From contig CAVVIO010000053.1 in NCBI GenBank assembly GCA_963748095.1, forward strand, positions 1 through 17,641: a DNA stretch of 17,641 nucleotides, given 5' to 3'. The position numbers were made by a program, and so were the translations under genes. Of the stretch, positions 1 to 7,483 are shown piece after piece; position 1 is the stretch's first letter, and each line of letters starts with the position of its first letter. A model generated the notes under the pieces. The model was given only the letters and a program-made list of their open reading frames with translations. It did no database searches and had not been told where the DNA came from. The stretch is from CAVVIO01 sp963748095. GTDB lineage: Bacteria > Bacteroidota > Bacteroidia > Bacteroidales > UBA10428.

Positions 1-131
1 CTCAAGCCGGACGGGCATTTACTTTTCTCCTTGATGAGAAAAGTAAACAAAAAATCAAGAAAAAAATAAGCTTGACGGCATTCCATAGCAATCTTATCTC
101 ACGTAGCACGCATTTTTTTCAGCGCTCGCTC
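1..131 (+). repeat. Dispersed repeat module R, copy 1
   Basis: This stretch recurs in reverse orientation at 7484-7614 and, for its distal half, in the same orientation at 473-544. It opens with a G/C-rich start (CCGGACGGGC at 7-16). A terminator-like hairpin follows, with 11-bp arms 18-28 and 37-47 and an 8-base loop. Next come an A-rich tract, AAGCTTGACGG at 68-78, and the end motif CAGCGCTCGCT at 120-130. The left boundary may lie outside the window. No open reading frame or transposase is present, so it looks like a non-autonomous intergenic repeat rather than a gene. Confidence 0.8.
18..47. terminator. Terminator-like hairpin inside R copy 1
   Basis: Perfect 11-bp arms at 18-28 and 37-47 (TTTACTTTTCT / AGAAAAGTAAA) enclose an 8-base loop. 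The equivalent hairpin in the inverted copy is at 7570-7597, with different arm bases that still pair. The stem is A/T-rich and symmetric, so it could end transcription from either side. No gene within the window runs into it, so termination is inferred from shape only. Confidence 0.4.
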
Positions 132-285
132 TTATGGTATCATCTTTAATATTAGTACATTTTAGCTACTCAACCGTAACAAATGATAGATATAATAACT
201 TATGAATTCTCCTTGCCATACAGCTTTGTGAATATTTTTAATAGCTGAAAACTCAGCATGTCGGAAATAATAAAAAACCAGTATC
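60..285 (+). repeat. 226-bp direct repeat R+U, first copy
   Basis: Bases 60-285 match 473-698 without any gap at a constant offset of 413. I count seven substitutions, at 79, 86, 89, 99, 122, 132 and 138, six of them transitions. From 139 to 285 the two copies are identical. The match stops abruptly after 285. The U part (about 132-285) is also present inverted at 286-457. No coding frame spans the unit. Confidence 0.85.
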
Positions 286-456
286 AAATAGAAATATTGA
301 AGAGACTGGTTTTTTTATTATTTCCGACATGCTGAGTTTTCAGCTATTAAAAATATTCACAAAGCTGTATGGCAAGGAGAATTCATAAGTTATTATATTG
401 ATCCATTGTTACGGTTGAGTAGCTAAAATGTACTAATATTAAAGATGATGCCATAT
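133..456. repeat. Long near-perfect inverted repeat (hairpin of about 320 bp)
   Basis: The arm at 133-282 is the reverse complement of about 305-456, with a central loop of 22 bases (283-304). The visible differences are a patch of a few mismatches (181-192 against about 401-408), one extra T in the T-run at 310-316, and small end differences. Such a palindrome can extrude as a cruciform in DNA or form a very long RNA hairpin. It consists of U copy A and U copy B facing each other. Confidence 0.8.
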
Positions 457-457
457 G
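286..457 (-). repeat. Repeat module U, inverted copy B
   Basis: Read on the minus strand this matches U copy C (545-715). It includes the tail CTTCAATATTTCTATTTGA, which follows copy C at about 698-716 and here lies at 284-302. Copy A lacks this tail in its own orientation. Copies B and C are therefore the longer, probably more complete versions, and copy A is truncated at the central loop of the hairpin. Differences from C include a few mismatches opposite 592-602, one added A, and one base near the end. Confidence 0.75.
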
Positions 458-472
458 GTCAAGCGAGCGTTG

Positions 473-698
473 AAAAAAATAAGCTTGACGGTATTCCACA
501 GTAATCTTATCCCACGTAGCACGCATTTTTTTCAACGCTCGCTCATATGGCATCATCTTTAATATTAGTACATTTTAGCTACTCAACCGTAACAAATGAT
601 AGATATAATAACTTATGAATTCTCCTTGCCATACAGCTTTGTGAATATTTTTAATAGCTGAAAACTCAGCATGTCGGAAATAATAAAAAACCAGTATC
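473..698 (+). repeat. 226-bp direct repeat R+U, second copy
   Basis: This is the collinear partner of 60-285. Its R part holds one arm of a perfect 19-bp inverted repeat, 462-480 against 525-543 (ends AGCGAGCGTTG / CAACGCTCGCT), around a 44-base loop at 481-524. The U part (545-698) is identical to copy A from 552 on. The homology with inverted copy B continues to about 716, only 64 bases before the sigma factor start codon. Confidence 0.85.
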
Positions 699-779
699 TT
701 CAATATTTCTATTTGACTTTAGCCGATTTGTGTCGTATCATTGATATTAATTTGCCAAAACACATTTATTAACCTTGCT

Positions 780-1358
780 ATGAACATTCCACCGGATAAA
801 TTTTCACAACCGGAAACAGCATTTTTTGATCGATGTGTGGCGGGTGATCTGAGGGCATTTGAAAAACTGGTACGGCTTTATCAACCTTACGCTTACATAC
901 TTGCTTTCAGAATTGTGTGGAATGAAGAAGATGCTAAGGATATTGTTCAGGAAACATTTATAAGGGTATGGAAAAATATATCGAAATACGATACCAGAAT
1001 ACGCTTTACCACCTGGCTGTATAAAATTGTAACCAATCTTTGTCTTGATAAATTAAAAACAGAAAAGAGGAGAAGAAAGCATATGACCACATCTACAGAT
1101 ACCAGTAATGTAATGGTGATTCCTGATGTAAACAATGAAGATAAAAAGCTGACGGATCGTGACCTGGTTGAGAAAGTCCGCAATCTATCGCATCACCTTA
1201 CTGCCAGACAACGGATGGTATTTACCCTTCGTGACCTGCAGGACCTCGATATTCGCGAGATCGCTGATATATTACATATGTCACCCGGAGCTGTGAAAAG
1301 CAACTTGTACCTGGCCCGGCTGGCTATCCGTAACAAACTGGAAGAATCTGATCTATAA
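780..1358 (+). CDS. RNA polymerase sigma factor, ECF (sigma-70) family
   Basis: This is a 192-residue ECF-type sigma factor, which directs RNA polymerase to a specific set of promoters. Region sigma-2 covers about residues 20-95, with the DA-KDIVQETFIRVWKNI helix and the FTTWLYKIVTNLCLDKL stretch typical of the -10-recognising part. Region sigma-4 covers about 137-190, with LTARQRMVF, then DIREIADIL and the recognition helix SPGAVKSNLYLAR. The reading frame is open back to a TTG at 741, but the ATG at 780 gives the normal family length and N-terminus. There is no clear ribosome binding site, as is common in Bacteroidota. The anti-sigma gene begins five bases after the stop codon, so the two are probably co-transcribed. 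The regulon cannot be read from the window. Confidence 0.93.
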   Translation: MNIPPDKFSQPETAFFDRCVAGDLRAFEKLVRLYQPYAYILAFRIVWNEEDAKDIVQETFIRVWKNISKYDTRIRFTTWLYKIVTNLCLDKLKTEKRRRKHMTTSTDTSNVMVIPDVNNEDKKLTDRDLVEKVRNLSHHLTARQRMVFTLRDLQDLDIREIADILHMSPGAVKSNLYLARLAIRNKLEESDL

Positions 1359-1363
1359 ATTGA

Positions 1364-2005
1364 ATGAAGATGAACTGCAAAAAAACAAGAAAGCTCATGT
1401 ACCTTTACAGGAAAGGTGAACTTGAACCCACATTATTTCAAAGGGTGAAAGATCATATTAACAAATGTGAACAGTGTGAGAATGATTGGCAAAAAATTCA
1501 GGCTTCCGAAAAATTTATAGAAAAACTTAAAAATCATCAGCCGGTTGCCTCTCATCCAGGGAAACTTACATCGGATATCCTGGAAGCGGTGAAGATGCTG
1601 TCGATTCCTTATCATAAGGAGAATAAAACAATTTTCCAGGATTTGCCGGTAGAATGGCTTGCCATACAAAAAGTAAAAATGGCACTTACAACTATAATTA
1701 TCATTCTGGCATTGACATTTGTATTTGAATATGGTTACATCCTGAACAACATCTCAAATCTTGAAAAACACATAGCAACTCAAACAAATATTGCTACAAA
1801 AAATAATATCTTACAGTCAGATTGTTTTGTGTTATTGCAAACCATGCCTTTAACAAAAACGGAATTATCAAATGCTATTTCCGATTATGCCAAAGACAAT
1901 AAATTTTCTAAAAACGAATGGATCACTATAAGTAAAAAATTATGCCGTTATTATAAAACAAGCCAACTGATAAAAGATAAAAATACGAAATCAAAATTTC
2001 CATAG
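1364..2005 (+). CDS. Probable anti-sigma factor with zinc-finger motif and one membrane segment
   Basis: This is a 213-residue protein. The N-terminus has the zinc-finger anti-sigma pattern: C5, then H31-x3-C35-x2-C38, with the YRKGELEPTLFQRVKDH helix between them. One hydrophobic segment lies at about 106-127 (MALTTIIIILALTFVF), predicting a cytoplasmic sigma-binding domain and an extracytoplasmic C-terminal part of about 85 residues with no recognisable fold. It starts five bases after the sigma gene, as expected for a sigma/anti-sigma pair. It would hold the sigma factor inactive at the membrane until a signal arrives. The membrane and zinc features are seen; the inhibitory role is inferred from family and position. 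Confidence 0.82.
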   Translation: MKMNCKKTRKLMYLYRKGELEPTLFQRVKDHINKCEQCENDWQKIQASEKFIEKLKNHQPVASHPGKLTSDILEAVKMLSIPYHKENKTIFQDLPVEWLAIQKVKMALTTIIIILALTFVFEYGYILNNISNLEKHIATQTNIATKNNILQSDCFVLLQTMPLTKTELSNAISDYAKDNKFSKNEWITISKKLCRYYKTSQLIKDKNTKSKFP

Positions 2006-2050
2006 GCATCTGATTGGATGCTTTAAAAATAATATCTAAAATTTATAATC

Positions 2051-3203
2051 ATGAAAAATAAAAGCTTTATTCGACTGCTCACAATCTCCCTGGTATTGAT
2101 TATCAGTGTTTCAGGATGCCTCGATTATACCATAACTACCCAGGTAAATCCGGATGGATCACTCGACCGTACATTTACTGTCAGAGGAGATTCATCTGCT
2201 ATATTCGATGGTTCGGTTAAAGTTCCGGTCGACAGTACATGGGAAATCACTACAAGATGGGAAGATGTAGCAAAAAAAGATTCATCCAAGGAAAGAAAAT
2301 ATGTATATACAGCCCGAAAACACTTTGCGAATGTAACCGCTCTGAACCAGGAAATTTATACCGATTCGTCCTTCACTGAAAGAACAAATATTAAAGCTGA
2401 ATTTAAAAAGCGTTTCCGCTGGTTTTATACTTTTATTACCTATCGTGAAACCTATAAGATGTATCTTTCCTTTTAATGAAGTACCTGTCAACGACTATAT
2501 GACAGAAACTGAATTGGGAGTTCTAATGGATACAGAAGAAAAAAACTTTGTTTTTGATCCCGTGAAAAATGATTTTTTCCATGCTGATGAACAAATGAAA
2601 GTTCCTGAATTGACCAAAGAAGACAGTGTTAAAATGGAAAAACGGGAAAATGAAATTTCCGCAAAATTCGATAAATGGCAGGCAGAAAATATTTTAAAAG
2701 AATATTTCAATATCCTGAAAGATGCCGTTAAAAAGGATACCTCCTCCCGGATGATTCTGGATAGTCTGAAATGGGACAATGATAGCCTGTTAAATGTAAT
2801 CTACCGCACGAATCTCAACATACAGTCATCCGAAAAGATCACAAATGTTTTATACCAGTTTCTTCATAATTATCTGATTACACAGTTATATGATCAATAC
2901 AAAAATAGTTTTCGCGAATTTGACCGTAAACTGGAGTTAACCAAACTATTTAATGATGACTATACCGGCGATGACTATACAAATGTAGTAGTTATGCCGG
3001 GGTTGCTTATAAACACAAATGCCAATACAGTAGAAGGAAACAAGGTTACCTGGAATTTCGGCGCACTGAAATATTATGCTAATAATTATGAAATGGTTGC
3101 CGAATCAAGAATAGTGAACCGCTGGGCTATTGTGTTATCAGGAGTCATTGCCCTTGTATTGCTTGTATTGCTTATTATGGGTATTTTTGTGAAAAAGCAC
3201 TAA
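2051..3203 (+). pseudogene. Frameshifted lipoprotein with C-terminal membrane anchor
   Basis: This is one gene split over two frames. The first part (2051-2476) starts with a lipoprotein signal (LLTISLVLIISVSGC, lipid cysteine C23) and ends early at TTT-TAA. The second part is open in the +1 frame from about 2445 to 3203. It resumes with PFNEVPVNDYMTETE and ends in a hydrophobic segment (IVLSGVIALVLLVLLIMGIF) followed by KKH. Removing one T from CTTTCC near 2464-2469 joins them as ...ETYKMYLPFNEVPV..., giving about 383 residues. No known domain is recognised. It sits 45 bases after the anti-sigma gene and may belong to the same operon or regulon. A sequencing error, a true null mutation or a +1 shift at TTTTAA are all possible. 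Confidence 0.72.
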
Positions 3204-3241
3204 ATGGTAACATAGGCTTAATAACAGAAAAATCATTAATC

Positions 3242-4087
3242 ATGAAACCTGTCACCGGCATACCTCCAACATTAAAAAATTTAAAGATCAGGCAGATGAC
3301 AGAAAATGATATTGAGAACATATATCAATTACAACCGGAGGGTTGGTCGGATATTACCCATTATTTCAGGTTTTATGTAGAGCAGCCCTTCTGTTTTCCC
3401 ATCGTGGCATTTGTTAATAACGAGATTGCAGGTATAGCTTCCGGTATAGTAAATCAACAAACCGGATGGATCAGTCATGTTATTGTTTCCGAAAATTTCA
3501 GAAACCGGGGAATTGGCACAAAACTCACAAGAACAGTCGGAAAATTTTTAAAATTACAGGGATGTCATACCCAATCCCTGATCGCCACGGAAGAAGGAGA
3601 AAGGATATACCTTAAGCTGGGATTCCGCCAACAGGATCGTTATTTATTCTATAAAAGTAAAACACTTACCATCATGCCCGATTTTTCATCTATCCGCAGG
3701 ATACAGAAAACAGACCTGGATGAAATTTCCCATTTGGATAAAGAAGTCAGCGGTGAATCGAGAATGAACCTTTTGCAACATTTCTTTAAATCGGGTTGGG
3801 TATATTATGATAAATCATCCGGCAGTATTTCCGGTTTTTATCTTCCCGAACTTGGGGAAGGACATATTATTGCCGGAAGAAATGAAGCAGGTTTACAATT
3901 GCTTATACTAAAACATTACCGAAAAGAAAACACAACTGTAATACCTGAAGAAAATCTGACAGCCAGGACATTCCTTGAAATAAACGATTTTCAATTTCAC
4001 AGAAGTGCACACAGAATGATCCATGGTCCCGGATTCAGTTGGAAACCGGATAAAATATTCAGCCGTTCCGGTGGGTTTTATGGATAA
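3242..4087 (+). CDS. GNAT family N-acetyltransferase, two-domain
   Basis: This 281-residue protein would transfer an acetyl group from acetyl-CoA to an amine on an unknown substrate. The N-terminal GNAT domain (about residues 13-142) shows motif A at 80-101, with the pyrophosphate-binding loop RNRGIG at 87-92, and motif B near YLKLGF at 123-128. The C-terminal part (about 145-281) begins a new strand-helix pattern (IRRIQKTDLDEISHLDKEV) and resembles the second acetyltransferase-like domain found in YitH-type proteins. I do not see a second acyl-CoA loop in it. The ATG at 3242 starts 38 bases after the preceding lipoprotein gene, and a second GNAT gene follows 50 bases downstream. Confidence 0.85.
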   Translation: MKPVTGIPPTLKNLKIRQMTENDIENIYQLQPEGWSDITHYFRFYVEQPFCFPIVAFVNNEIAGIASGIVNQQTGWISHVIVSENFRNRGIGTKLTRTVGKFLKLQGCHTQSLIATEEGERIYLKLGFRQQDRYLFYKSKTLTIMPDFSSIRRIQKTDLDEISHLDKEVSGESRMNLLQHFFKSGWVYYDKSSGSISGFYLPELGEGHIIAGRNEAGLQLLILKHYRKENTTVIPEENLTARTFLEINDFQFHRSAHRMIHGPGFSWKPDKIFSRSGGFYG

Positions 4088-4137
4088 AAATCTTTTCATT
4101 CCAGCAACAAAAATTAAGATTATAAATAACAGATCAC

Positions 4138-4635
4138 ATGCCAGTTATACTAGAATATATGCAACCTGTCCATTGGCCAGAGGTAAAACGAATATACATG
4201 GAGGGAATCGATACCGGAAATGCCACTTTTGAAACAGAATGTCCCGTATGGGAAACATGGGATAAAAATCATATTAAACCCTGCAGGCTCGTTGCCCTTG
4301 ACGAAAATAAAATCGTAGGATGGGCGGCATTATCGCCTGTATCGGAACGTTGTGTTTACCAGGGAGTGGCCGAAGTTAGTATATATGTCGATAGTCGTTT
4401 CAGGGGAAAAGGAATAGGTGAAGAATTGATGAACAGATTAATAAACGAATCTGAATCAGCGGGCCTATGGACTTTGCAGGCTGGAATATTTCCGGAAAAT
4501 ACTGGAAGTTGCAAACTGCATGAGAAAACCGGTTTTCGCCTTGTAGGCAAACGTGAAAAAGTAGGCAGGATGCATGGAAAATGGAGGGACGTACTGCTTT
4601 ACGAGCGGAGAAGTAAGATGGCTGATTTTTTGTAA
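4138..4635 (+). CDS. GNAT acetyltransferase of the phosphinothricin acetyltransferase (PAT) type
   Basis: This 165-residue protein has the standard PAT-family length. Visible signatures are the GNATFETE stretch (27-34), VGWAALSPVS (60-69), the catalytic-strand region VAEVSIYV with a conserved glutamate (E79), the acetyl-CoA loop FRGKGIG (88-94), LQAGIFPEN (113-121) and LHEKTGFRLVG (127-137). Characterised relatives acetylate methionine sulfone, methionine sulfoximine or phosphinothricin. In an environmental bacterium it is more likely a general amino-acid-analogue N-acetyltransferase than a herbicide-resistance gene. It follows another GNAT gene on the same strand, but the two are different subfamilies and not a recent duplication. 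Confidence 0.88.
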   Translation: MPVILEYMQPVHWPEVKRIYMEGIDTGNATFETECPVWETWDKNHIKPCRLVALDENKIVGWAALSPVSERCVYQGVAEVSIYVDSRFRGKGIGEELMNRLINESESAGLWTLQAGIFPENTGSCKLHEKTGFRLVGKREKVGRMHGKWRDVLLYERRSKMADFL

Positions 4636-4659
4636 ATGGATGGTGTTATTTTGCGTAAA

Positions 4660-4667
4660 TAAATTTG
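4660..4667 (+). promoter_or_regulatory. Possible -7 box (TAAATTTG)
   Basis: This is an exact match to the Bacteroidota -7 consensus TAnnTTTG, in the gap before the small lipoprotein gene. No TTTG lies at the usual -33 distance, and the start codon is 158 bases away. This is a weak candidate. Confidence 0.22.
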
Positions 4668-4715
4668 CCTCTGAATAGAAATTTGAATACTTAAAATTAT
4701 TTCATTAATTTCGAA

Positions 4716-4765
4716 GATACGGAAATGCTGAGATGAGTTATTGCAAGCCATGAATTTTCCGTATC
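4716..4765. other. 10-bp perfect inverted repeat with 30-base loop
   Basis: GATACGGAAA at 4716-4725 is the exact reverse complement of TTTCCGTATC at 4756-4765. It lies in the 189-base gap between the PAT-type acetyltransferase and the lipoprotein gene, about 60 bases before the latter. It could be a leader hairpin or a pair of operator half-sites. It is not followed by a T-run, so it is not a standard terminator. Confidence 0.4.
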
Positions 4766-4824
4766 ATAAGTTTACAGTTTGTAAAATAAACGCAATATAT
4801 TTTTATACCTAAACTTTCAAACCA

Positions 4825-5307
4825 ATGAAAAATTACCTCATTCCTGTTGTTTTCAGTTTTGCCATCATTCTTTTATTCTCTCAGTCTTGTAAGCCTAAAA
4901 TCGACAGGCAAACTGAAATACAATCCCTGTTGGATGCAGACAGATCTTTTTCAAAATTATCATTCGAAACCGGCAGCAATAATGCTTTTCTGCATTTTAT
5001 CGATTCCGGAGCGGTAATGCTCAGAGACAATAGTAAACCCTTAGTTGGCGCAGATTCCATTCGTAACCAATTACAAAAGCAATCTGACAGCGGGTTTAAA
5101 CTTACATGGGAACCATCATTTGCCGAAGTTTCTGGAAGCGGAGACCTTGGTTATACCTATGGCATATACGATTTATGGTTGCCGGATGAGCATGGAAAAT
5201 TTATTTCAATGCAAAAGGGAACTTATGTTACAATATGGAAAAAAAATGCGGACGGAACCTGGAAATGGGTACTTGATTCGGGAAACCAGGGACTGGAAGA
5301 GAAATAA
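4825..5307 (+). CDS. Small lipoprotein with SnoaL/DUF4440-like (NTF2-fold) domain
   Basis: This is a 160-residue exported protein. The N-terminal hydrophobic stretch (residues 3-19) leads to FSQSC, where C22 is the likely lipidated cysteine, although the lipobox is not ideal. Residues 30-157 have the pattern of DUF4440/SnoaL-like proteins: an N-terminal helix around LLDADRSFSKLSFETG, a DSGAVMLRDN strand, PLVGADSIRNQL, and a C-terminal sheet with GTYVTIWKKNADGTWKWVLD. The fold is a cone-shaped alpha/beta barrel that can bind small molecules, but the substrate and any catalysis are unknown. It faces the minus-strand toxin/antitoxin pair, 52 bases away, with no convincing terminator between them. 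Confidence 0.75.
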   Translation: MKNYLIPVVFSFAIILLFSQSCKPKIDRQTEIQSLLDADRSFSKLSFETGSNNAFLHFIDSGAVMLRDNSKPLVGADSIRNQLQKQSDSGFKLTWEPSFAEVSGSGDLGYTYGIYDLWLPDEHGKFISMQKGTYVTIWKKNADGTWKWVLDSGNQGLEEK

Positions 5308-5359
5308 TGTAGATGATGTTTATTTATTTATCTATTTCGTTTTTAAATAATCTAACTTT

Positions 5360-5698
5360 TTAACTGATTGATTCAATCCTATCCATAAAAACATTGACCA
5401 GTTTATGATTTTTTATCTCTTCTTCAATTCTATCCCACATTTTATGAAGTAAATCATGAAGTTCTTGCATTCTTACATTTCCAAATCTAATGTGTATTAC
5501 TTTGGGAGGTGGTGCTTTAAACATAATCTTATTTGAAAAATCACTGTCCTTTGTCACAATGATTAGCTCATTCTCTTTTGCGTAATCCCAAATCTCAATA
5601 TCTGTTGCTATTCCTTTCAGATCATGAACATGCAAAAATTTATCATTATTCCACAGACTAAAGTAATAAGGTAAATTCTCGTCTATCAAATAACGCAT
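5360..5698 (-). CDS. PIN-like DUF5615 protein, probable toxin of a TA pair
   Basis: This 112-residue protein has the PIN-like acidic layout: D6-E7-N8 after the first strand (YLIDENLP), DIEIWDYA at 33-40, and TKDSDF at 49-54, with D51 and D53. These acidic residues would coordinate the metal of a ribonuclease active site in VapC-like toxins. Its ATG overlaps the stop of the upstream DUF433 gene by one base (TAATG), which implies translational coupling. Toxic RNase activity is inferred from fold and pairing; few DUF5615 proteins have been tested. It ends 52 bases from the convergent lipoprotein gene. Confidence 0.85.
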   Translation of the reverse strand: MRYLIDENLPYYFSLWNNDKFLHVHDLKGIATDIEIWDYAKENELIIVTKDSDFSNKIMFKAPPPKVIHIRFGNVRMQELHDLLHKMWDRIEEEIKNHKLVNVFMDRIESIS

Positions 5699-5931
5699 TA
5701 TGCAGAAGTCTTGATTGAATAATTCCGATTCATTAAATCTGCTGCAAACCTTATACTCGCTTTAATATCATCCGATTCCAACGATGGATACTGTTGCAAT
5801 ATGTCCTCCGGCGAATCTCCTGCCGACAGAAAATCAAGGATTGTCTGAACAGTAATTCGCGTACCTCTTATTGTTGGACGTCCATTACAGATATTATCAT
5901 CAATTGTTATTCGTTCAGCAATATATTCCAT
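5698..5931 (-). CDS. DUF433 family protein, probable antitoxin
   Basis: This 77-residue protein carries the DUF433 signature: an opening ERITIDDNICNGRPTIRGTR, then ITVQTILDFL, GDSPEDILQQYPSL and DDIKASIRFA. The fold is a short strand plus a helix-turn-helix-like bundle, so it probably binds DNA and represses its own promoter as well as neutralising the neighbouring PIN-like protein. It is the first gene of the pair, in the usual antitoxin-first order. A good promoter match lies 19 bases upstream of the start codon. The antitoxin role is inferred from family and gene order. Confidence 0.85.
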   Translation of the reverse strand: MEYIAERITIDDNICNGRPTIRGTRITVQTILDFLSAGDSPEDILQQYPSLESDDIKASIRFAADLMNRNYSIKTSA

Positions 5932-5949
5932 GATTAAAATTTAATTAAT

Positions 5950-5981
5950 CAAAGATAAGCATTTGTAAATTACAATACAAT
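5950..5981 (-). promoter_or_regulatory. Promoter of the DUF433/DUF5615 pair
   Basis: On the minus strand TATCTTTG (5957 to 5950) matches the Bacteroidota -7 consensus TAnnTTTG exactly. ATTG (5981 to 5978), spaced 20 bases away, matches three of four bases of the -33 TTTG box. Transcription would begin close to the start codon at 5931, leaving a very short leader. An autoregulatory operator would be expected here, but no clear palindrome is visible. Confidence 0.5.
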
Positions 5982-6100
5982 CCGACTAAATTTTGTGAAA
6001 AAATTTAAAAATTAATAAAATCACCTAACCTTTATCAACTATTAATCAGCATTGTTAAAACTTTCTTTTCTTCAGTCTGGCCTGATCAACAAATCAATCC

Positions 6101-6108
6101 TATATTTG
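6101..6108 (+). promoter_or_regulatory. -7 box of the MFS transporter gene
   Basis: TATATTTG matches TAnnTTTG exactly, 19 bases before the ATG at 6128, the same arrangement as in other genes of this window. The -33 position (about 6075-6082) has no TTTG, so only half of the promoter is convincing. Confidence 0.42.
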
Positions 6109-6127
6109 CGCCTGATCCAGATTGATT

Positions 6128-7300
6128 ATGAGGCAACGGGAACAAAGAAACATCACATTACTTTATATCATCAAATTTTCACAATGGTTCATGTTGTACA
6201 TGCCCATTGTAAAGTTGTTTTATGAAGAAAACGGACTCGACAACTTTCAGTTGTTCCTGCTGCATGGAATTTATTCCCTTGTTATTGCCCTGCTGGAGAT
6301 ACCTTCAGGTTATGCCGCCGATATCTGGGGACGGAAAAATGCCCTGATCATGGGGACCACTTTCGGCAGTATCGGGTTTGCCATATATTCTCTCACATAC
6401 GGTTTCTGGGGTTTCTTACTGGCCGAACTGGCACTTGGTGTCGGACAGAGTTTTATTTCAGGTTCCGATACTGCCATGCTGTACGATACCCTGCTTGATA
6501 TGAAGAAGGAAAAACAATACCTGAAATATGAAGGCAGAATATCAGCCACAGGAAACTTTGCCGAATCAATCGCAGGTATCCTGGGAGGATTGCTTGCTGT
6601 TGTGAGTGCCCGTACTCCCTACTACTACCAAACAGCTGTTACATTACTGGGAATTCCGGCGGCTATCATGCTTTCCAGACCTGCCAGTCACCGGAAAATT
6701 GTAAAGGGTAATATCAGCTATATTTTTAATATTGTGAAATATGCACTGGTCGGGAATAAGCCGTTGCGAAATGCCATTCTGTTCTCATCAGTCATTGGTT
6801 TTTCCACACTTACCATGGCATGGTTTACGCAGATCTATTTTTTCACTACCGGATTACCAAGGGCGCAGTACGGAATTATCTGGACATTGCTGAACCTGAC
6901 CGTTGGACTGGGATCGGTGTTTGCCTACAGGATCGAGAAAAAACTGGGGGTGAAACTGACGGTAATTTTAATTATCACAGGAATTGCAGGGGGATATTTT
7001 CTTCAGGGATCTTTTATAGCCATCTGGGCCATCAGCTTTTTGTTTGTATTCTACTTTATCAGGGGCATTGCCACACCTGTATTAAAAAACTACATCAATC
7101 TGAACACCGTATCGGAAACCAGGGCAACCGTATTGTCTGTCAGAAGTCTCATCATACGGGTAATTTTTTCCATAGCAGGCCCTTTCCTTGGATGGATGAC
7201 CGACAGGATCAGCCTCGGTATGGCGCTTTTAATGGCCGGAACATTTATTCTTGTATTTGGAAGTATTGCATCTGTTAAATTAATACGCACATCCGGGTGA
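6128..7300 (+). CDS. Major facilitator superfamily (MFS) transporter
   Basis: This is a 390-residue inner-membrane transporter with about 12 hydrophobic segments. The loop between the second and third segments holds the MFS motif A, GYAADIWGRK at 61-70, preceded by EIPS. LGVGQSFISGSDTAMLYD (about 104-121) resembles the helix-4/5 region of drug/proton antiporters. A polar linker near residues 185-192 (SRPASHRKIVKG) marks the central loop between the two six-helix halves. The substrate cannot be told; export of a small compound is the usual role of relatives with the EIPSG-x2-AD pattern. The frame is open to a TTG at 6122, but the ATG at 6128 is preferred and lies just after a -7 box. It is divergent from the toxin-antitoxin pair. 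Confidence 0.87.
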   Translation: MRQREQRNITLLYIIKFSQWFMLYMPIVKLFYEENGLDNFQLFLLHGIYSLVIALLEIPSGYAADIWGRKNALIMGTTFGSIGFAIYSLTYGFWGFLLAELALGVGQSFISGSDTAMLYDTLLDMKKEKQYLKYEGRISATGNFAESIAGILGGLLAVVSARTPYYYQTAVTLLGIPAAIMLSRPASHRKIVKGNISYIFNIVKYALVGNKPLRNAILFSSVIGFSTLTMAWFTQIYFFTTGLPRAQYGIIWTLLNLTVGLGSVFAYRIEKKLGVKLTVILIITGIAGGYFLQGSFIAIWAISFLFVFYFIRGIATPVLKNYINLNTVSETRATVLSVRSLIIRVIFSIAGPFLGWMTDRISLGMALLMAGTFILVFGSIASVKLIRTSG

Positions 7301-7483
7301 TAAAAACTTTTTCGTATTTTAGCTCGTTATTCATGAATTAAGTAAATCCATATTAATCAACAGATTCTTCGGTTCCCTCAAGAATGACAAGGGGTATTTT
7401 ATGAGGCATTAGTAAATTAAATTGATAAACTATTTGTAAAAAATAAATATCTTAATGTGAAAATATTTAAAAGAGATGCCATT

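Noticed and set aside
1..740. CRISPR array or phage attachment region
   Set aside because: The repeats are long, mostly inverted and not evenly spaced with unique spacers, and no cas, integrase or tRNA gene is near.
727..754. Possible promoter TTTG...TAATTTG before the sigma gene
   Set aside because: The -7 candidate has one base fewer than TAnnTTTG; the spacing is good, but the match is not strong enough to list.
741..779. Upstream TTG start for the sigma factor
   Set aside because: It would add 13 residues that look unlike family N-termini; the ATG at 780 gives the normal length.
5045..5350. A 101-codon plus-strand frame overlapping the small lipoprotein
   Set aside because: It overlaps the well-formed lipoprotein frame and shows no protein-like pattern.
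5308..5359. Terminator between the convergent lipoprotein and toxin genes
   Set aside because: The gap is T-rich but I found no stem of useful length.
6820..7278. A 152-codon plus-strand frame inside the MFS gene
   Set aside because: It lies wholly within the clear transporter frame, and its composition (many H, C, W, R) is typical of an out-of-frame shadow.
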